A stretch of DNA of 59,720 nucleotides from Photorhabdus namnaonensis (GTDB lineage Bacteria; Pseudomonadota; Gammaproteobacteria; Enterobacterales; Enterobacteriaceae). Location: positions 30,698 through 90,417 of the forward strand of contig NZ_LOIC01000070.1 of the NCBI RefSeq assembly GCF_001684335.1, in the 5' to 3' direction. Under the pieces are notes generated by a model. It was not told the DNA's origin. It searched no databases and saw only the letters and a program-made list of their open reading frames with translations. This document shows positions 9,725 to 20,255 of the stretch, in pieces. How positions within the stretch are numbered: position 1 is the stretch's first letter; every line of letters starts with the position of its first letter. Made by a program: the position numbers and the translations under genes.

Positions 9725-10996
9725 ATGACAGCTTCCGATATTGAATTTGATCTACGCCATATTTGGCATCCCTATACCTCCATGACCAACCCTCTTCCGG
9801 TTTACCCTGTCATTGGGGCTTCTGGGGTGGAATTAGAGTTGTCTGATGGCCATAAGCTGGTAGATGGCATGTCTTCCTGGTGGGCCGCCATTCATGGATA
9901 TAACCATCCGGTTTTGAACCAAGCCGCTAAGATTCAGCTTGATAAGATGTCCCATGTCATGTTTGGCGGCATTACTCATCCACCCGCAGTGGCGCTTTGC
10001 AGGCAATTAACAGCAATCTGCCCACCCTCGCTGGAATGTGTCTTTCTGGCGGATTCAGGTTCTGTGGCGGTGGAAGTAGCGTTAAAAATGGCATTGCAAT
10101 ACTGGCAAGCAAAAGGTGAGAAACGTCAGCGTATTTTGACATTACGGCACGGTTACCACGGTGACACATTCGGCGCTATGTCAGTCTGTGATCCCGACAA
10201 TTCAATGCATAATCTCTACAAAGGCTATCTGCCACCCCATCTGTTTGCCGAATCGCCTCAGTGCGGATTTGATTCTCAATGGGACGAACGGGATATCATG
10301 CCATTTCGTATTTTGCTGGAACAGCATTCCCATGATATTGCCGCGGTGATCCTTGAACCTATCGTACAGGGTGCTGGAGGAATGCGCATTTATCATCCTG
10401 AATATCTGCGTCAGGTCAGAATGCTTTGTGATCAGCATCAGATTCTATTAATTGCGGATGAAATTGCCACCGGTTTTGGCCGCACAGGAAAATTGTTTGC
10501 TTGTGAACATGCTGAAATTGAGCCAGATATTTTATGTGTAGGAAAAGCGCTGACCGGTGGTTATATGACATTATCAGCAACACTAACCACCCGTAAGGTA
10601 GCCGAAACAATTAGCAACGGTGAAGCAGGCTGTTTTATGCATGGACCAACGTTTATGGGCAATCCATTAGCTTGTGCCGTGGCGGAAGCCAGTTTGAAAT
10701 TGTTATTACAAAGCCCTTGGCAACAACGTATTAAATCAATTGAAAACCAATTAAATACTGAGTTAATGCCACTAAAACACCATGCAAAAGTGGCTGATGT
10801 TCGGGTATTAGGTGCAATTGGCGTCGTGGAGATGAAACAGCCTGTGAATATGGCGGTGTTACAGCACCATTTTGTTTCTCAAGGTGTCTGGATAAGACCA
10901 TTTGGCAAGCTGATCTATTTGATGCCGCCTTATATTATTCAACCAGAGCAACTTTCACGCCTGATAAAGGCTGTCTCTGGTGCAATTAATTTGTAA
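9725..10996 (+). CDS. bioA: Adenosylmethionine-8-amino-7-oxononanoate aminotransferase BioA
   Basis: BioA converts KAPA to DAPA using S-adenosylmethionine as amino donor. The 423-residue class III aminotransferase shows HIWHPYTSM near 12, the [10 protein letters not shown] substrate region near 50, [11 protein letters not shown] near 245 and the PLP lysine in CVGKALTGG near 276. Start as in E. coli; the ribosome site is weak. It lies divergent from bioB and is followed by a strong terminator. Confidence 0.98.
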   Translation: MTASDIEFDLRHIWHPYTSMTNPLPVYPVIGASGVELELSDGHKLVDGMSSWWAAIHGYNHPVLNQAAKIQLDKMSHVMFGGITHPPAVALCRQLTAICPPSLECVFLADSGSVAVEVALKMALQYWQAKGEKRQRILTLRHGYHGDTFGAMSVCDPDNSMHNLYKGYLPPHLFAESPQCGFDSQWDERDIMPFRILLEQHSHDIAAVILEPIVQGAGGMRIYHPEYLRQVRMLCDQHQILLIADEIATGFGRTGKLFACEHAEIEPDILCVGKALTGGYMTLSATLTTRKVAETISNGEAGCFMHGPTFMGNPLACAVAEASLKLLLQSPWQQRIKSIENQLNTELMPLKHHAKVADVRVLGAIGVVEMKQPVNMAVLQHHFVSQGVWIRPFGKLIYLMPPYIIQPEQLSRLIKAVSGAINL

Positions 10997-11068
10997 TTTT
11001 TCTTTATTAAATAAATTCTGCTGAATTTATTACTGAGCAGTTAATAAAGTTAAGTTTCAGTTCGATCA

Positions 11069-11095
11069 AAAAAGGCTCCTAATTAGGAGCCTTTT
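11069..11095 (+). terminator. Rho-independent terminator of bioA
   Basis: AAAAAGGCTCCT-AATT-AGGAGCCTTTTT is a 12-bp stem with a 4-base loop and flanking A and T runs, 72 bp after bioA. Its symmetry would let it act on both strands. Confidence 0.9.
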
Positions 11096-11279
11096 TGAAA
11101 AATTTCTTCACACTCCGACCTTCGCAGTGAGTAGGGGCGGGTGCTTACACAAGTAGAGTTACCTCTGGGTAAAGATTATCCAGCAAATCATCAAAAATGT
11201 CAACACTAGCTTTACATAGAATATAAAGCAAGCCTTAATATAGGTATAGTCAAACCACTCTACTGGGGAATGAATAACT

Positions 11280-12332
11280 ATGACCATAACGACAATTATA
11301 GATTCACTATCGAGTTACAGATTTTCTACCTATCAGCTTCCTGTATTAGGTGGAATGACAAAAGAAGAATGCTTGGGCATCTATCTGTGGAATAAACAAC
11401 TTGCCAGCGCTTTTTTCCCCGCACTTCAAATTATCGAAGTCTCCCTACGCAACTCCATTTATCAAGGATATATCCGTTATGAAGAGATAAAAATTGAAAA
11501 TACGTTTAACCAAGCACAATGGCAAGTAGAAAAAAACAAGATTGATAAATTCTGGTTTATTAATGCTTTCACTCAAAAAAATAATGCCGAAGCATATAAG
11601 AACATTTTATCAGCAACAAAACAACTACAAAAAGATGGGAAAACATTAACTCCAGAGAATTATATTGCAAAACTCACACTAGGTTTTTGGGTATCAATGG
11701 TAAATAATAGTTACGATATACAAAGAAATTCATATCTGACATTATGGCCTGAACTCCGTGGATTAGTTTTTCCATATGCTCTAGATACACAAACTCAGCG
11801 CCCTCTTTCTATTAATAGTATCGGCAATGAGTTAAAAGAAATCAACAAGATCCGAAATCGGTTGTCACATCATGAACCTTTGTGGCGCTCTAAAAATGCA
11901 TACCAAATGGAACACATAATTAATAAGGTTGTTGAAAGTTATGAGAAGTGCTTAAAGGTTATCAGGTGGATCAATCCATCTAATTTAAAACTGTTATCCA
12001 TTATTGAAAATAACATCAAAATGAGTGAATTATGCAGTATTCATTCTCTTTGGAAAAATAAACAATTATCCACGGGGCTATCATCTCTACCAATAATAAC
12101 CGGATGGGGGGATGAAAATAAACTAGATGTTACTCATATAGGCGAAATAGTAAAAATAGTCGATACCAGATATGCTTTGATAAAAAGCCAAAAGGATAAA
12201 ACTATATTTTTTGCCAACGCTAAGGACATGAAAAATAATATTCAAAACTATAGTACTGGAACACTAGTAAAGTTTACCCCAGAAGCGAGTAAAAATCAGT
12301 ATCCCAATGCAAAAAATGTTGAACGAGCTTAA
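11280..12332 (+). CDS. Abi_2-type HEPN protein with a C-terminal cold-shock-like domain
   Basis: The 350-residue protein has the Abi_2 (AbiD/AbiF-like) arrangement: an N-terminal region starting STYQLPVLGG, then IRNRLSHHEPLW, which contains an R-N-x3-H HEPN ribonuclease motif (R192, H197). HEPN Abi proteins act as toxic RNases in antiphage defence. After a linker, residues about 284-348 (IGEIVKIVD, YALIK, IFFANAKDMK, GTLVKFTPEA, PNAKNV) follow the strand order of a cold-shock/OB fold, an RNA-binding domain not usual for Abi_2 proteins. No partner antitoxin is adjacent; it is a single gene between bioA and pgl. The HEPN call is fairly firm, the OB-fold call is inference. Confidence 0.75.
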   Translation: MTITTIIDSLSSYRFSTYQLPVLGGMTKEECLGIYLWNKQLASAFFPALQIIEVSLRNSIYQGYIRYEEIKIENTFNQAQWQVEKNKIDKFWFINAFTQKNNAEAYKNILSATKQLQKDGKTLTPENYIAKLTLGFWVSMVNNSYDIQRNSYLTLWPELRGLVFPYALDTQTQRPLSINSIGNELKEINKIRNRLSHHEPLWRSKNAYQMEHIINKVVESYEKCLKVIRWINPSNLKLLSIIENNIKMSELCSIHSLWKNKQLSTGLSSLPIITGWGDENKLDVTHIGEIVKIVDTRYALIKSQKDKTIFFANAKDMKNNIQNYSTGTLVKFTPEASKNQYPNAKNVERA

Positions 12333-12592
12333 CTTCGTTAGAGTGGCTAACCATAAATAAGCACAAGAAATTTTGCAACATAAATGACCAAAAAATTTAG
12401 CAGATGAGTTTAGAGCAACCGAGCAGACACAGGAAACCATTTTGCATCTGCCCGGTTGTATGATTGCGAAATTTGGAGTTGTATTAGCTCAAACTTGAGC
12501 TGGTAACTACCGGTTATTTACATCAATGTCTACCAGATTAAACCGTAACCAGCACACACGATCACCGTTAACACCCAACAACTTTATCAAAT

Positions 12593-13579
12593 TCACAGGG
12601 CCAGCACCGTTACCCACATTGGGCCTTTACCTACTGGATAGCGCGCCAACTCAGTCAAGTTACCGGTATATTGCTCAATAGAAGAGACTGAAATATGGTC
12701 AGACTTTTGACCGGATGCAATCAGATATTTTCCACTCTGATCGATAGCAAAACCACGTGGCTGAGTTTCGGTTCTATAGTGTCCTGCCAGCGTCAAATTA
12801 AGGCCATCTTGTGAAATAACAAAATGGCTGATCAAACTTGAAGTTCGTTCACTGGTATAAAGATGACGACCATCCGGTGTAATATGAATATCCGCAGACC
12901 AACGAACACCCGCTAAATCCGCCGGTAATGAATCAATCGTCTGAACAGACCGATACTTTTCCCACTTGCGATAAACATCCACCGTAGAATCCAGCTCATT
13001 AATACCATAAATCACCTGCTGATTTGGATGAAACGCCATATGACGAGGACCCGCACCCATTGCCGTAGTGATTTCCTCAGCACGTTTTTCCGTCAGATAA
13101 CCCTCTTCTGCCATATCAAAAATACGGATGTGATCTTCTTTCAGACAAGGAACCAATAGTTGTTTATTATCCCAGTCAATATTAGCTGAATGCGGTGCTT
13201 GCAAACCTTCAATAACCTGAACCGGTTCACCCACAATCCCCTGTTCGTCAATTAGGCTGACACTCAGATTGTTATAACTATAGGAGGCAGAGAATAGAAA
13301 GCGACCTTGTTTATCTGTAGAGATATGAGTCGGGCTACCCGGTATTGATGAAATCCCCTGTTGTACCAGTTCCCCACCAGAGCCAATCTGGTAAGTGACA
13401 ATACTGAATTGTGGTCGGATGCCAACATAAAGATGTTTACGATCCGGGCTAACCACCATTGGTTGTACTTCCCCCGGCGCATCAACTGTCTGAATGAGTG
13501 ATAACTCACCTTCATTATTCAGGCTCCAAACATGAATCTGACAACTGTTTGGACTCGCCGTATAAACTACTTGTTTCAT
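12593..13579 (-). CDS. pgl: 6-phosphogluconolactonase
   Basis: Pgl hydrolyses 6-phosphogluconolactone in the oxidative pentose phosphate pathway. The 328-residue product is a seven-bladed beta-propeller of the E. coli YbhE type, with repeated blades such as [35 protein letters not shown] and [23 protein letters not shown] precedes the ATG at 13579, which I prefer over the GTG two codons earlier because that overlaps the ribosome site. The gene lies divergent from ybhA as in E. coli. Confidence 0.97.
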   Translation of the reverse strand: MKQVVYTASPNSCQIHVWSLNNEGELSLIQTVDAPGEVQPMVVSPDRKHLYVGIRPQFSIVTYQIGSGGELVQQGISSIPGSPTHISTDKQGRFLFSASYSYNNLSVSLIDEQGIVGEPVQVIEGLQAPHSANIDWDNKQLLVPCLKEDHIRIFDMAEEGYLTEKRAEEITTAMGAGPRHMAFHPNQQVIYGINELDSTVDVYRKWEKYRSVQTIDSLPADLAGVRWSADIHITPDGRHLYTSERTSSLISHFVISQDGLNLTLAGHYRTETQPRGFAIDQSGKYLIASGQKSDHISVSSIEQYTGNLTELARYPVGKGPMWVTVLAL

Positions 13580-13724
13580 CTTCACTCCTTAATTATCTAT
13601 TACCATTTTATTGCGCTGTAACGACTCGATTAGTTTTATCGGTTAAACTCACCGCACAATTGGTGTAGCTTTATTCAGTTCCAATGTAATATCTTTATAT
13701 TATATATAGTTATGAGGCTAATTT

Positions 13725-14543
13725 ATGTCATATCGCATCATTGCGCTGGATCTGGATGGTACACTACTCGATCCTCAAAAAAATATCCTGCCAGAATCAC
13801 TCATTGTACTAAATGAAGCATGTAAAGCTGGTATTAAGGTGCTGATCGCCACTGGCCGTCATCATGTTGCTATTCACCCTTTTTATCAGGCTTTGCAACT
13901 CGATACTCCTGCCATCTGCTGTAATGGTACTTATCTGTATGATTACCATGAAAAGAAAGTATTAGCCTCCGATCCACTGTCATCTCAAGAAGCCATAAAA
14001 GTTCTCTCCCACTTAAAAAACACAGATATTCACCGTCTGATGTATGTGGATGACGCCATGTTATATGAAGAACCGTATGACACCGTTGTCCGTACCATGA
14101 AATGGTCTGAAACCCTACCTGAATCCCAACGTCCAACTATGCGACATGTTAATAGCTTTCAGCATGCTATTGATGAAGTACAGTCTATTTGGAAATTTGC
14201 CACCAGCTCTCCTGATTTAGTAAAACTGCGGGAAGTAACTGCACAAATCGAAAATGACACAGCTCTTTCGTGTGAATGGTCATGGTTCGATCAGGTGGAT
14301 ATTAGCAAGAGAGGTAACAGCAAAGGTATGCGTCTGCAACAGTGGGTTGAATCTCAAGGCATGAGGATGAAAGATGTTATTGCCTTTGGTGATAACTTTA
14401 ATGACCTGAGTATGCTGGAAGCCGCAGGACTCGGCGTCGCTATGGGTAACAGTGTAGATGCTATCAAAGAACGAGCCGATCTGGTGACACTGGATAATAC
14501 TCAGCCAGGTATTGCCGAAGTTATTCGCAAGTATGTTCTATAA
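13725..14543 (+). CDS. ybhA: HAD-superfamily (Cof-type) phosphatase YbhA
   Basis: The 272-residue product matches E. coli YbhA, a phosphatase active on pyridoxal phosphate and sugar phosphates. Motif I is DLDGTLLDP (9-17), motif II is the threonine in IATGRHH near 45, and motifs III/IV appear as the lysine in RGNSKGMRL and GDNFNDLSML near 220. The HPFYQALQLDTPAICCNGTY stretch is nearly identical to E. coli. It converges on modC. Confidence 0.96.
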   Translation: MSYRIIALDLDGTLLDPQKNILPESLIVLNEACKAGIKVLIATGRHHVAIHPFYQALQLDTPAICCNGTYLYDYHEKKVLASDPLSSQEAIKVLSHLKNTDIHRLMYVDDAMLYEEPYDTVVRTMKWSETLPESQRPTMRHVNSFQHAIDEVQSIWKFATSSPDLVKLREVTAQIENDTALSCEWSWFDQVDISKRGNSKGMRLQQWVESQGMRMKDVIAFGDNFNDLSMLEAAGLGVAMGNSVDAIKERADLVTLDNTQPGIAEVIRKYVL

Positions 14544-14677
14544 ACCCACAAAACCACACTTCGGGGTAATCCTTAAATAGGTTCCCCGTTGTTATTTAAA
14601 TTATTTATAGCTATTTATAGAGATCCGATTGCTTCCAGTGGCTACCAATTTACGAATCGCTTCTTAATAAACAGAAA

Positions 14678-15742
14678 CTACAGTTGCCGATTAAGAGAAA
14701 CACTTTTTATCTGAGCATAAAGCCACTGCCCAGGCCGCAAATTAAGTTCATCCCTTGCCCACGGAGTGATCCTTGCCCATAAATAGTGACCATTTAACAC
14801 CAATTTGACATCAACTTGCCCATTATTATCAAAAAATTCAACCACTTTCACTGCTAAAATATTACGGATACTACTACCGCGCGGCGGTTCCAATACTAAT
14901 GAAACATCTGAAGCGTCTATTCTGATACGCAAATCGGTTCCCGGTTGAACATCAATTTTCGGCAACCATAAAGCCTGGTCAGCGAGCGCCACCGCTGTCA
15001 TTTCATAACGATTATGATGTTCAACCATTGAAACATTCAGAATACTGCTAAGGGTCTCTTTTTGTAACCAAAGACGTAGCGCACTACTGGACCAAACCTC
15101 TTCCAATTTTCCTGTTGCCCTGACTTTGCCGTTATCCATAACGAGTACATTTTCCGACAGGTGCAAGATCTCATCCAGATTATGGCTGACATACAAAATC
15201 GGGATATTGACCTCTCCAGAAAGCCTTTCAAGATAAGGCAGGAGTTCTCTTTTACGGGGGAGATCCAGCGATGCCAATGGTTCATCCATTAACAACAGAT
15301 CAGGTGCCGTCAATAAAGCTCGACCGATAGCAACCCGCTGCTTTTCACCGCCGGATAAGGTAAGAGGAAAACGAGATAGTAAGTGTTCAATTCCTAACAA
15401 ACTAACAATGCTATCAAATTCCGGCTTCATCTCCGGCGACATTCCGTATTGAAGATTACCTTTTACTCGATAATGAGGAAAAAGCCGGGCATCCTGAAAA
15501 ACATAGCCTATACGGCGTTGCTCTGGCGGCAAGCAGGTACCTTTTTCAATATCAACCAACACATGATCATTGAGGGCAATCCGCCCTGTCTGTGGGCGTA
15601 TCAAACCGGCAATAACATTTATCAGTGAAGTTTTCCCGGCGCCTGAAAGGCCAAAAACAGCCGTAATCCCCTCAGTGGGTAGCTGTGTATTGACCTGTAA
15701 ATGAAAATCACCGAGTTGTTGCTCAAAATCCAGCTCTAACAT
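14678..15742 (-). CDS. modC: Molybdate ABC transporter ATP-binding protein ModC
   Basis: ModC powers molybdate uptake by the ModABC importer. The 354-residue product starts at [10 protein letters not shown] (a longer frame extends upstream inside modB, but GGGAGC lies just before this ATG). Walker A is [10 protein letters not shown] near 31-40, the signature is LSGGEKQRV near 130, Walker B is [12 protein letters not shown] near 150, and a Mop/TOBE domain occupies about 290-354. It overlaps modB by 7 bases. Confidence 0.98.
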   Translation of the reverse strand: MLELDFEQQLGDFHLQVNTQLPTEGITAVFGLSGAGKTSLINVIAGLIRPQTGRIALNDHVLVDIEKGTCLPPEQRRIGYVFQDARLFPHYRVKGNLQYGMSPEMKPEFDSIVSLLGIEHLLSRFPLTLSGGEKQRVAIGRALLTAPDLLLMDEPLASLDLPRKRELLPYLERLSGEVNIPILYVSHNLDEILHLSENVLVMDNGKVRATGKLEEVWSSSALRLWLQKETLSSILNVSMVEHHNRYEMTAVALADQALWLPKIDVQPGTDLRIRIDASDVSLVLEPPRGSSIRNILAVKVVEFFDNNGQVDVKLVLNGHYLWARITPWARDELNLRPGQWLYAQIKSVSLNRQL

Positions 15743-16428
15743 GTTGCTCCCAAACGTCTCCTTCCCCAACGGGTTAACCATTCAGAAACCATCAGTGACA
15801 TCAACGCCAGAATAATGGCAATGACACACAAACGAGCCGCGGCAGTTTCTGCTCCGGGGGTTTCAATCAAGGCATACATTGCCAAAGGGATCGTCCGCGT
15901 TTCGCCTGGAATATTGGATACAAAAGTGATAGTTGCGCCAAATTCACCCAATGAACGGGCAAACGCCAAAACAGCGCCCACAATAATCCCAGGTAAAGAG
16001 AGCGGTAATGTGATAGTAAAAAATACCTTCAACGGATTCGCCCCCAAAGTACGAGCAGCCTGTTCCAGCCGCCGATCGACACCTTCCAACGCCAGACGTA
16101 TCGCCCTGACCATCAACGGAAAAGCAACAATAGCAGAAGCCAATGCGGCGCCACGCCAACTGAACGCAAAACTGATCCCAAACCAGTCATATAACCATTC
16201 ACCGATAAATCCACGACGCCCCATACTGATCAACAGCAAATAACCCACTACCACTGGCGGCAACACCAGCGGCAGATGGATAAGACTGTCGAGTAATGAT
16301 TTACCGGGAAACTGGAAACGAGCAAGAATCCACGCCATTAAGATCCCAAATGGCAGACTCAGTAATACCGCCATACCTGAAACTTCCAGACTCAGGATAA
16401 CGGCTTGCCATTCGTATTCACTCAACAT
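15736..16428 (-). CDS. modB: Molybdate ABC transporter permease ModB
   Basis: ModB is the inner-membrane channel of the molybdate importer. About five membrane helices are visible, with the permease EAA loop in [27 protein letters not shown], where the ATPase docks. The ATG at 16428 gives [10 protein letters not shown]; a TTG two codons earlier (16434) has better spacing from AGGA and cannot be excluded. It overlaps modC by 7 bases and follows modA after about 16 bases. Confidence 0.97.
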   Translation of the reverse strand: MLSEYEWQAVILSLEVSGMAVLLSLPFGILMAWILARFQFPGKSLLDSLIHLPLVLPPVVVGYLLLISMGRRGFIGEWLYDWFGISFAFSWRGAALASAIVAFPLMVRAIRLALEGVDRRLEQAARTLGANPLKVFFTITLPLSLPGIIVGAVLAFARSLGEFGATITFVSNIPGETRTIPLAMYALIETPGAETAAARLCVIAIILALMSLMVSEWLTRWGRRRLGATC

Positions 16429-16444
16429 GACCAAAAAATTATTC

Positions 16445-17215
16445 CTAAAGTGGGTGAAAACCGTAACGTTTAAAAATTGCCACGGCCTCAGGGGTTTTCA
16501 AATATTCATAAAAATCGAGAACATTGGGATTACTATGGCCTTTGATTATCGCCATTGGGTATTCAATCGGTTTGTGGCTCTCTTCCGGAAAAATCCCCAC
16601 CACTTTGACTTTATCACTCGCAACGACATCTGAACCATAAACGATGCCCAACGGAACTTCCGCACGTTCCACCAGCGCCAGACCACTACGCACATTACTG
16701 GTACGCGCTAGCAGAGGATTAACCGTCTCCCACGCTCCCAAATATTGCAGCGACTCTTTAGCGTAAATACCCACCGGAACATGATCGGGATCACCAACGG
16801 CAAGACGACCACCTTCTAACAAAGATTTCCATTTGGTTTCTTTATTAATATCAACTTTATTGAGCCTACTCGCTTTCGGCGCAATCAGAACGAGCTGATT
16901 TCCCAGCATAGTCAACCGAGTTTCATCAATAATCAACTTCTTCCCGGCAACATAATCCATCCACTGTTGATCAGCGGAAATAAAAATATCCGCCGGCGCG
17001 CCTTGCTCAATCTGGCGAGCCAAAGTGGAAGATGAAGCATAAGAAGCCGCCACTTCACCTTTTTGCTCTCGCTTATACAGCGCCGCAATATCATCAAGTG
17101 CATTAGTCAGCGAGGCAGCAGCGAACAACGTGACTTTTTCCGTAGCCCACACTTGCCACGTCAAAGCAAAAGAAACGACAACGCCGACGAACAGTTTGCC
17201 AAAACTCTTTCTCAT
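16445..17215 (-). CDS. modA: Molybdate-binding periplasmic protein ModA
   Basis: ModA captures molybdate or tungstate in the periplasm and delivers it to ModBC. A signal peptide occupies about residues 1-25 (LFVGVVVSFALTWQVWA). The mature protein has FAAASLTNALDDIA, with oxyanion-binding serines, and ASSSTLARQIEQGAPADIFISAD split across two strands. It is 256 residues, the usual length. A ModE box lies 31-58 bp upstream. First gene of modABC. Confidence 0.98.
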   Translation of the reverse strand: MRKSFGKLFVGVVVSFALTWQVWATEKVTLFAAASLTNALDDIAALYKREQKGEVAASYASSSTLARQIEQGAPADIFISADQQWMDYVAGKKLIIDETRLTMLGNQLVLIAPKASRLNKVDINKETKWKSLLEGGRLAVGDPDHVPVGIYAKESLQYLGAWETVNPLLARTSNVRSGLALVERAEVPLGIVYGSDVVASDKVKVVGIFPEESHKPIEYPMAIIKGHSNPNVLDFYEYLKTPEAVAIFKRYGFHPL

Positions 17216-17245
17216 TTGTTTTCCACCTGTTTCTTACCCATTAGT

Positions 17246-17273
17246 TCGTTGTATATAGCAAGATATAGCGTTA
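17246..17273 (-). promoter_or_regulatory. ModE operator of modABC
   Basis: TTCGTTGTATATAG and a mirrored AGATATAGCGTTA flank a short spacer, matching the ModE dyad (CGTTATATA...TATAACG) imperfectly. Position just upstream of modA is as in E. coli, so molybdate-loaded ModE should repress the operon. Confidence 0.75.
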
Positions 17274-17404
17274 AATGGAAGAGTGTTCCAATATTAATCG
17301 GCAAATCGTGAGCAACTTTTACTATCTAATTTAATTCGAATTAAAATACTGTAATAGAAAAACCAAATGAATAAAATGGAAATGATTATAATTAATTAAG
17401 ACAA

Positions 17405-17429
17405 ATTACCCGGTAAATCACCGGGTAAT
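17405..17429 (-). terminator. Possible terminator after acrZ
   Basis: ATTACCCGGT/ACCGGGTAAT is a perfect 10-bp stem with a 5-base loop, 35 bp past the acrZ stop. The T-run is poor on the minus strand, so it may be only a partial terminator before modABC. Confidence 0.55.
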
Positions 17430-17463
17430 CGGAATAGCATCTGGTGTAAAAGAAATATTAGTT

Positions 17464-17598
17464 TTACTTTTCAGAACGACCAATACGGGAAACGATATTA
17501 AACAATTCCCCAAGACCATAAATTAAACCTAAAATTCCAGCCATCACCACCGGTACCATGACCAGGGCAAAAGCCATACTTCTAATCAACTCAAACAT
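17464..17598 (-). CDS. acrZ: AcrZ, small membrane partner of the AcrAB-TolC efflux pump
   Basis: This 44-residue gene encodes [19 protein letters not shown] then [16 protein letters not shown], a single-helix protein closely resembling E. coli AcrZ, which binds AcrB and tunes export of some antibiotics. TGAGGC precedes the ATG. Its place between modE and modABC, divergent from modE, is the E. coli arrangement. The tail after the helix is shorter than in E. coli (49 residues). Confidence 0.93.
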   Translation of the reverse strand: MFELIRSMAFALVMVPVVMAGILGLIYGLGELFNIVSRIGRSEK

Positions 17599-17782
17599 GG
17601 TAGCCTCACATAATGGCTCATTTAATGAGCCGGCAACATAACATATTTTTAACCATAGCAGGTAATACCGCTATAATTAGTACCATTCTAGACAAAAGAC
17701 AAACAACAGTAACCGGCTAAACGTGCGTTTTTGTGGGTTAGCCAATAAAAATTTACGATCATATTTCCTGAAAAAAACTATT

Positions 17783-18574
17783 ATGCAAGCCGAAATTCTA
17801 TTGACACTAAAATTACAACAACGGTTATTCGCCGATCCACGGCGAATATTATTACTTAAACAGATTAAAGTAACCGGCTCTATCAGCCAGGGGGCAAAAC
17901 TGGCAGGGATCAGCTATAAAAGTGCCTGGGATGCTATTAACGAAATGAATCAATTAGCAGATGAAATAGTGGTGGATCGTGCTACAGGCGGCAGAGGAGG
18001 CGGTGGGGCAAATCTTACCCACTATGGCGAACGTCTGTTGCAACTTTACGATCTACTGACACAAATTCAGCAAAAAGCCTTTGATGTGCTAAAAGATGAC
18101 CAACTTCCCCTCGACAGTCTGTTAGCCGCCATTTCCCGTTTTTCTCTGCAAACCAGCGCCCGTAACCAATTCTTTGGCACAATTACTGACCGTGACCATA
18201 ATCAGGTGCAACAACATGTCCGCATCTTGCTAGCAGATGGTCAAACATCACTGAATGCGGCATTAACAGAACAGAGTGCTAACCGTCTTGGCTTGGTAAA
18301 AGATAAGGAAGTGTTGGCGCTAATTAAAGCGCCTTGGGTGAAACTCACTAAAGAGCGATTTTCTATCGGCCATTTCGACAATGCCCTGACAGGGCAGATC
18401 AGTAACCTTGAAACAGGCGAAGAGAACACAGAAATTATTATTGCCCTTGATGGCGGTGAAACCCTCTGTTCTACCCTGCCCAATCAAGAAGTCAATAACC
18501 TGAAACTACACCCTGGAGATAAAATCACTGCACTTTTTAATGCTGACCAGGTGATTATTGCAACTCTGTGTTAA
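17783..18574 (+). CDS. modE: Molybdate-responsive transcriptional regulator ModE
   Basis: ModE binds molybdate and represses modABC while activating molybdoenzyme genes. I start it at MQAEILLTLKLQQRLF (263 residues), the conserved start; the frame is open 20 codons further upstream without support. A winged helix occupies about 20-115 (GSISQGAKLAGISYKSAWDA, then the glycine-rich wing TGGRGGGG). Two Mop domains follow (TSARNQFFGTI near 128 and a second near 200), ending FNADQVIIATLC as in E. coli. Confidence 0.97.
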   Translation: MQAEILLTLKLQQRLFADPRRILLLKQIKVTGSISQGAKLAGISYKSAWDAINEMNQLADEIVVDRATGGRGGGGANLTHYGERLLQLYDLLTQIQQKAFDVLKDDQLPLDSLLAAISRFSLQTSARNQFFGTITDRDHNQVQQHVRILLADGQTSLNAALTEQSANRLGLVKDKEVLALIKAPWVKLTKERFSIGHFDNALTGQISNLETGEENTEIIIALDGGETLCSTLPNQEVNNLKLHPGDKITALFNADQVIIATLC

Positions 18575-18684
18575 GAATTGCGGCTATTATCACTGAACAA
18601 TTCAGAATATCCAGGGATATCATGATATTACGTTCCTTACGCATCCCTTAGTGTCCGATGTTAAATGTTAATTAAAAGTTAATA

Positions 18685-18713
18685 TTGACATTCTGCGGCA
18701 TTCCGCTTATTTG
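18685..18713 (+). promoter_or_regulatory. Candidate sigma-70 promoter of modF
   Basis: TTGACA (18685-18690), 17-bp spacer, TATTTG (18708-18713), ending 37 bp before modF. The -35 is perfect and the -10 modest. Confidence 0.5.
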
Positions 18714-18750
18714 TGGGAAGATATTTGCGTTGCTTAAAAAGGAATAAAAG

Positions 18751-20226
18751 ATGTCTGAATTGCAAATAGCGCAAGGCTGTTTCCGTTTAAGTGATACTCG
18801 AACCTTGCAGTTATCATCATTAAAAATAACCTCTGGTGAAAATTGGGCTTTTATTGGCGCTAATGGTAGCGGAAAATCATCATTGGCCCGTGCGCTTTCA
18901 AATGAATTATCCCTACTTTCCGGTGAACTAAATTGCTCATTTCACCGGTGCGCCCGCGTCTCTCAAGAACAATTACAAAAACTGACGGAAGAAGAATGGC
19001 AACGCAATAATACTGATATGCTCAGTGATGATGAAGATGATACCGGTCGCACTGCGGCAGAAATTATTCAGCTTTATCATAAAGATAATGAACTTTGCCT
19101 GGAACTGGCAAAACAGTTTGGTATTATGGATTTACTTTCCCGTCGTTTTAAATATCTTTCTACCGGCGAAACCCACAAGACATTACTTTGCCAGGCACTG
19201 ATGGCTTCACCTGACTTGCTGATTCTTGATGAACCTTTTAATGGCTTGGATCTATTCGCTCGTGGTCAATTTGCTGAATTACTGGAAAAATTGTCATCAA
19301 AAGGGATCGTTTTGGTACTTATCCTTAACCGATTTAGTGAAATCCCAGATTTTGTTGATCAGATTGGCGTACTCGCGGATTGCCAGCTAACCTCTATTGG
19401 CATCAAAGAAAAAGTGATGGCGGATTCACTGGTGGCTCAACTGGCTCACAGTGAAAAATTGGACGATATCCATTTACCTGAAACAGATGAATTTCCTGTC
19501 GATGAGCAATTACCGCCCGATCAGCCTCTGATTATCCTACGTAACGGTATCATTCAATATAATGATCAACCCATTTTGCATGGGCTAGATTGGCAAGTTA
19601 ATCCAGGTGAACATTGGCAAATTATTGGCCCAAACGGCGCCGGAAAATCAACGCTTTTGAGTCTGATTACCGGCGACCATCCTCAAGGCTACAGTAATGA
19701 GCTGATCCTTTTTGGTCGCCAACGCGGGAGTGGCGAAACTATTTGGGATATCAAACGTCGTATTGGCTATATCAGCAACAGCATTCATCTGGAATATCGT
19801 GTCAGTATCAGCGTTCGTAATGTGATTCTATCCGGTTTCTTCGATTCAATCGGCCTTTATCAGACAGTATCAGATCGTCAACAGCAACTTGCTGATGAAT
19901 GGCTGGCTTTACTGGGATTATCCGCTCAAATGGCTAACGGTCCATTTCAGCGCCTTTCATGGGGACAACAACGACTGGTTCTAATAACTCGCGCACTGGT
20001 TAAACATCCGGCTTTATTGATCCTTGATGAACCTCTGCAAGGGCTTGATCCACTCAACCGCCAATTAATATTACGTTTCATTGATATCATGATCGCTGAT
20101 GGCGATACTCAACTGCTGTTTGTTTCTCATCATCAGGAAGATGCGCCGCGATGCATCACCCACCGGCTGATATTTATTCCTGATGGCGACATATATCGCT
20201 ATAACACAGAAAGAATTAACCATTAA
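18751..20226 (+). CDS. modF: Molybdenum-associated tandem ABC ATPase ModF
   Basis: ModF (PhrA) carries two ABC ATPase domains in one chain with no membrane partner; its exact role is unsettled. Domain 1 has GANGSGKSS near 37, LSTGETHKTL and LLILDEPFNGLD near 165; domain 2 has GPNGAGKSTL near 292, LSWGQQRLVL and LLILDEPLQGLD near 430. The 491-residue length matches E. coli (490). It follows modE on the same strand with a 176-bp gap and its own candidate promoter. Confidence 0.97.
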   Translation: MSELQIAQGCFRLSDTRTLQLSSLKITSGENWAFIGANGSGKSSLARALSNELSLLSGELNCSFHRCARVSQEQLQKLTEEEWQRNNTDMLSDDEDDTGRTAAEIIQLYHKDNELCLELAKQFGIMDLLSRRFKYLSTGETHKTLLCQALMASPDLLILDEPFNGLDLFARGQFAELLEKLSSKGIVLVLILNRFSEIPDFVDQIGVLADCQLTSIGIKEKVMADSLVAQLAHSEKLDDIHLPETDEFPVDEQLPPDQPLIILRNGIIQYNDQPILHGLDWQVNPGEHWQIIGPNGAGKSTLLSLITGDHPQGYSNELILFGRQRGSGETIWDIKRRIGYISNSIHLEYRVSISVRNVILSGFFDSIGLYQTVSDRQQQLADEWLALLGLSAQMANGPFQRLSWGQQRLVLITRALVKHPALLILDEPLQGLDPLNRQLILRFIDIMIADGDTQLLFVSHHQEDAPRCITHRLIFIPDGDIYRYNTERINH

Positions 20227-20255
20227 AGTATTAAAATGAGATTAATACTGGAAAA

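Noticed and set aside
12333-12592. Possible gene relic between the HEPN gene and pgl
   Set aside because: Stops in every frame; a weak resemblance to 25850-25910 (around ACCGGTTATTTA) is too short to define a repeat.
14562-14588. CGGGG/CCCCG hairpin between ybhA and modC
   Set aside because: Stem is short and interrupted and there is no T-run; too weak to call a terminator.
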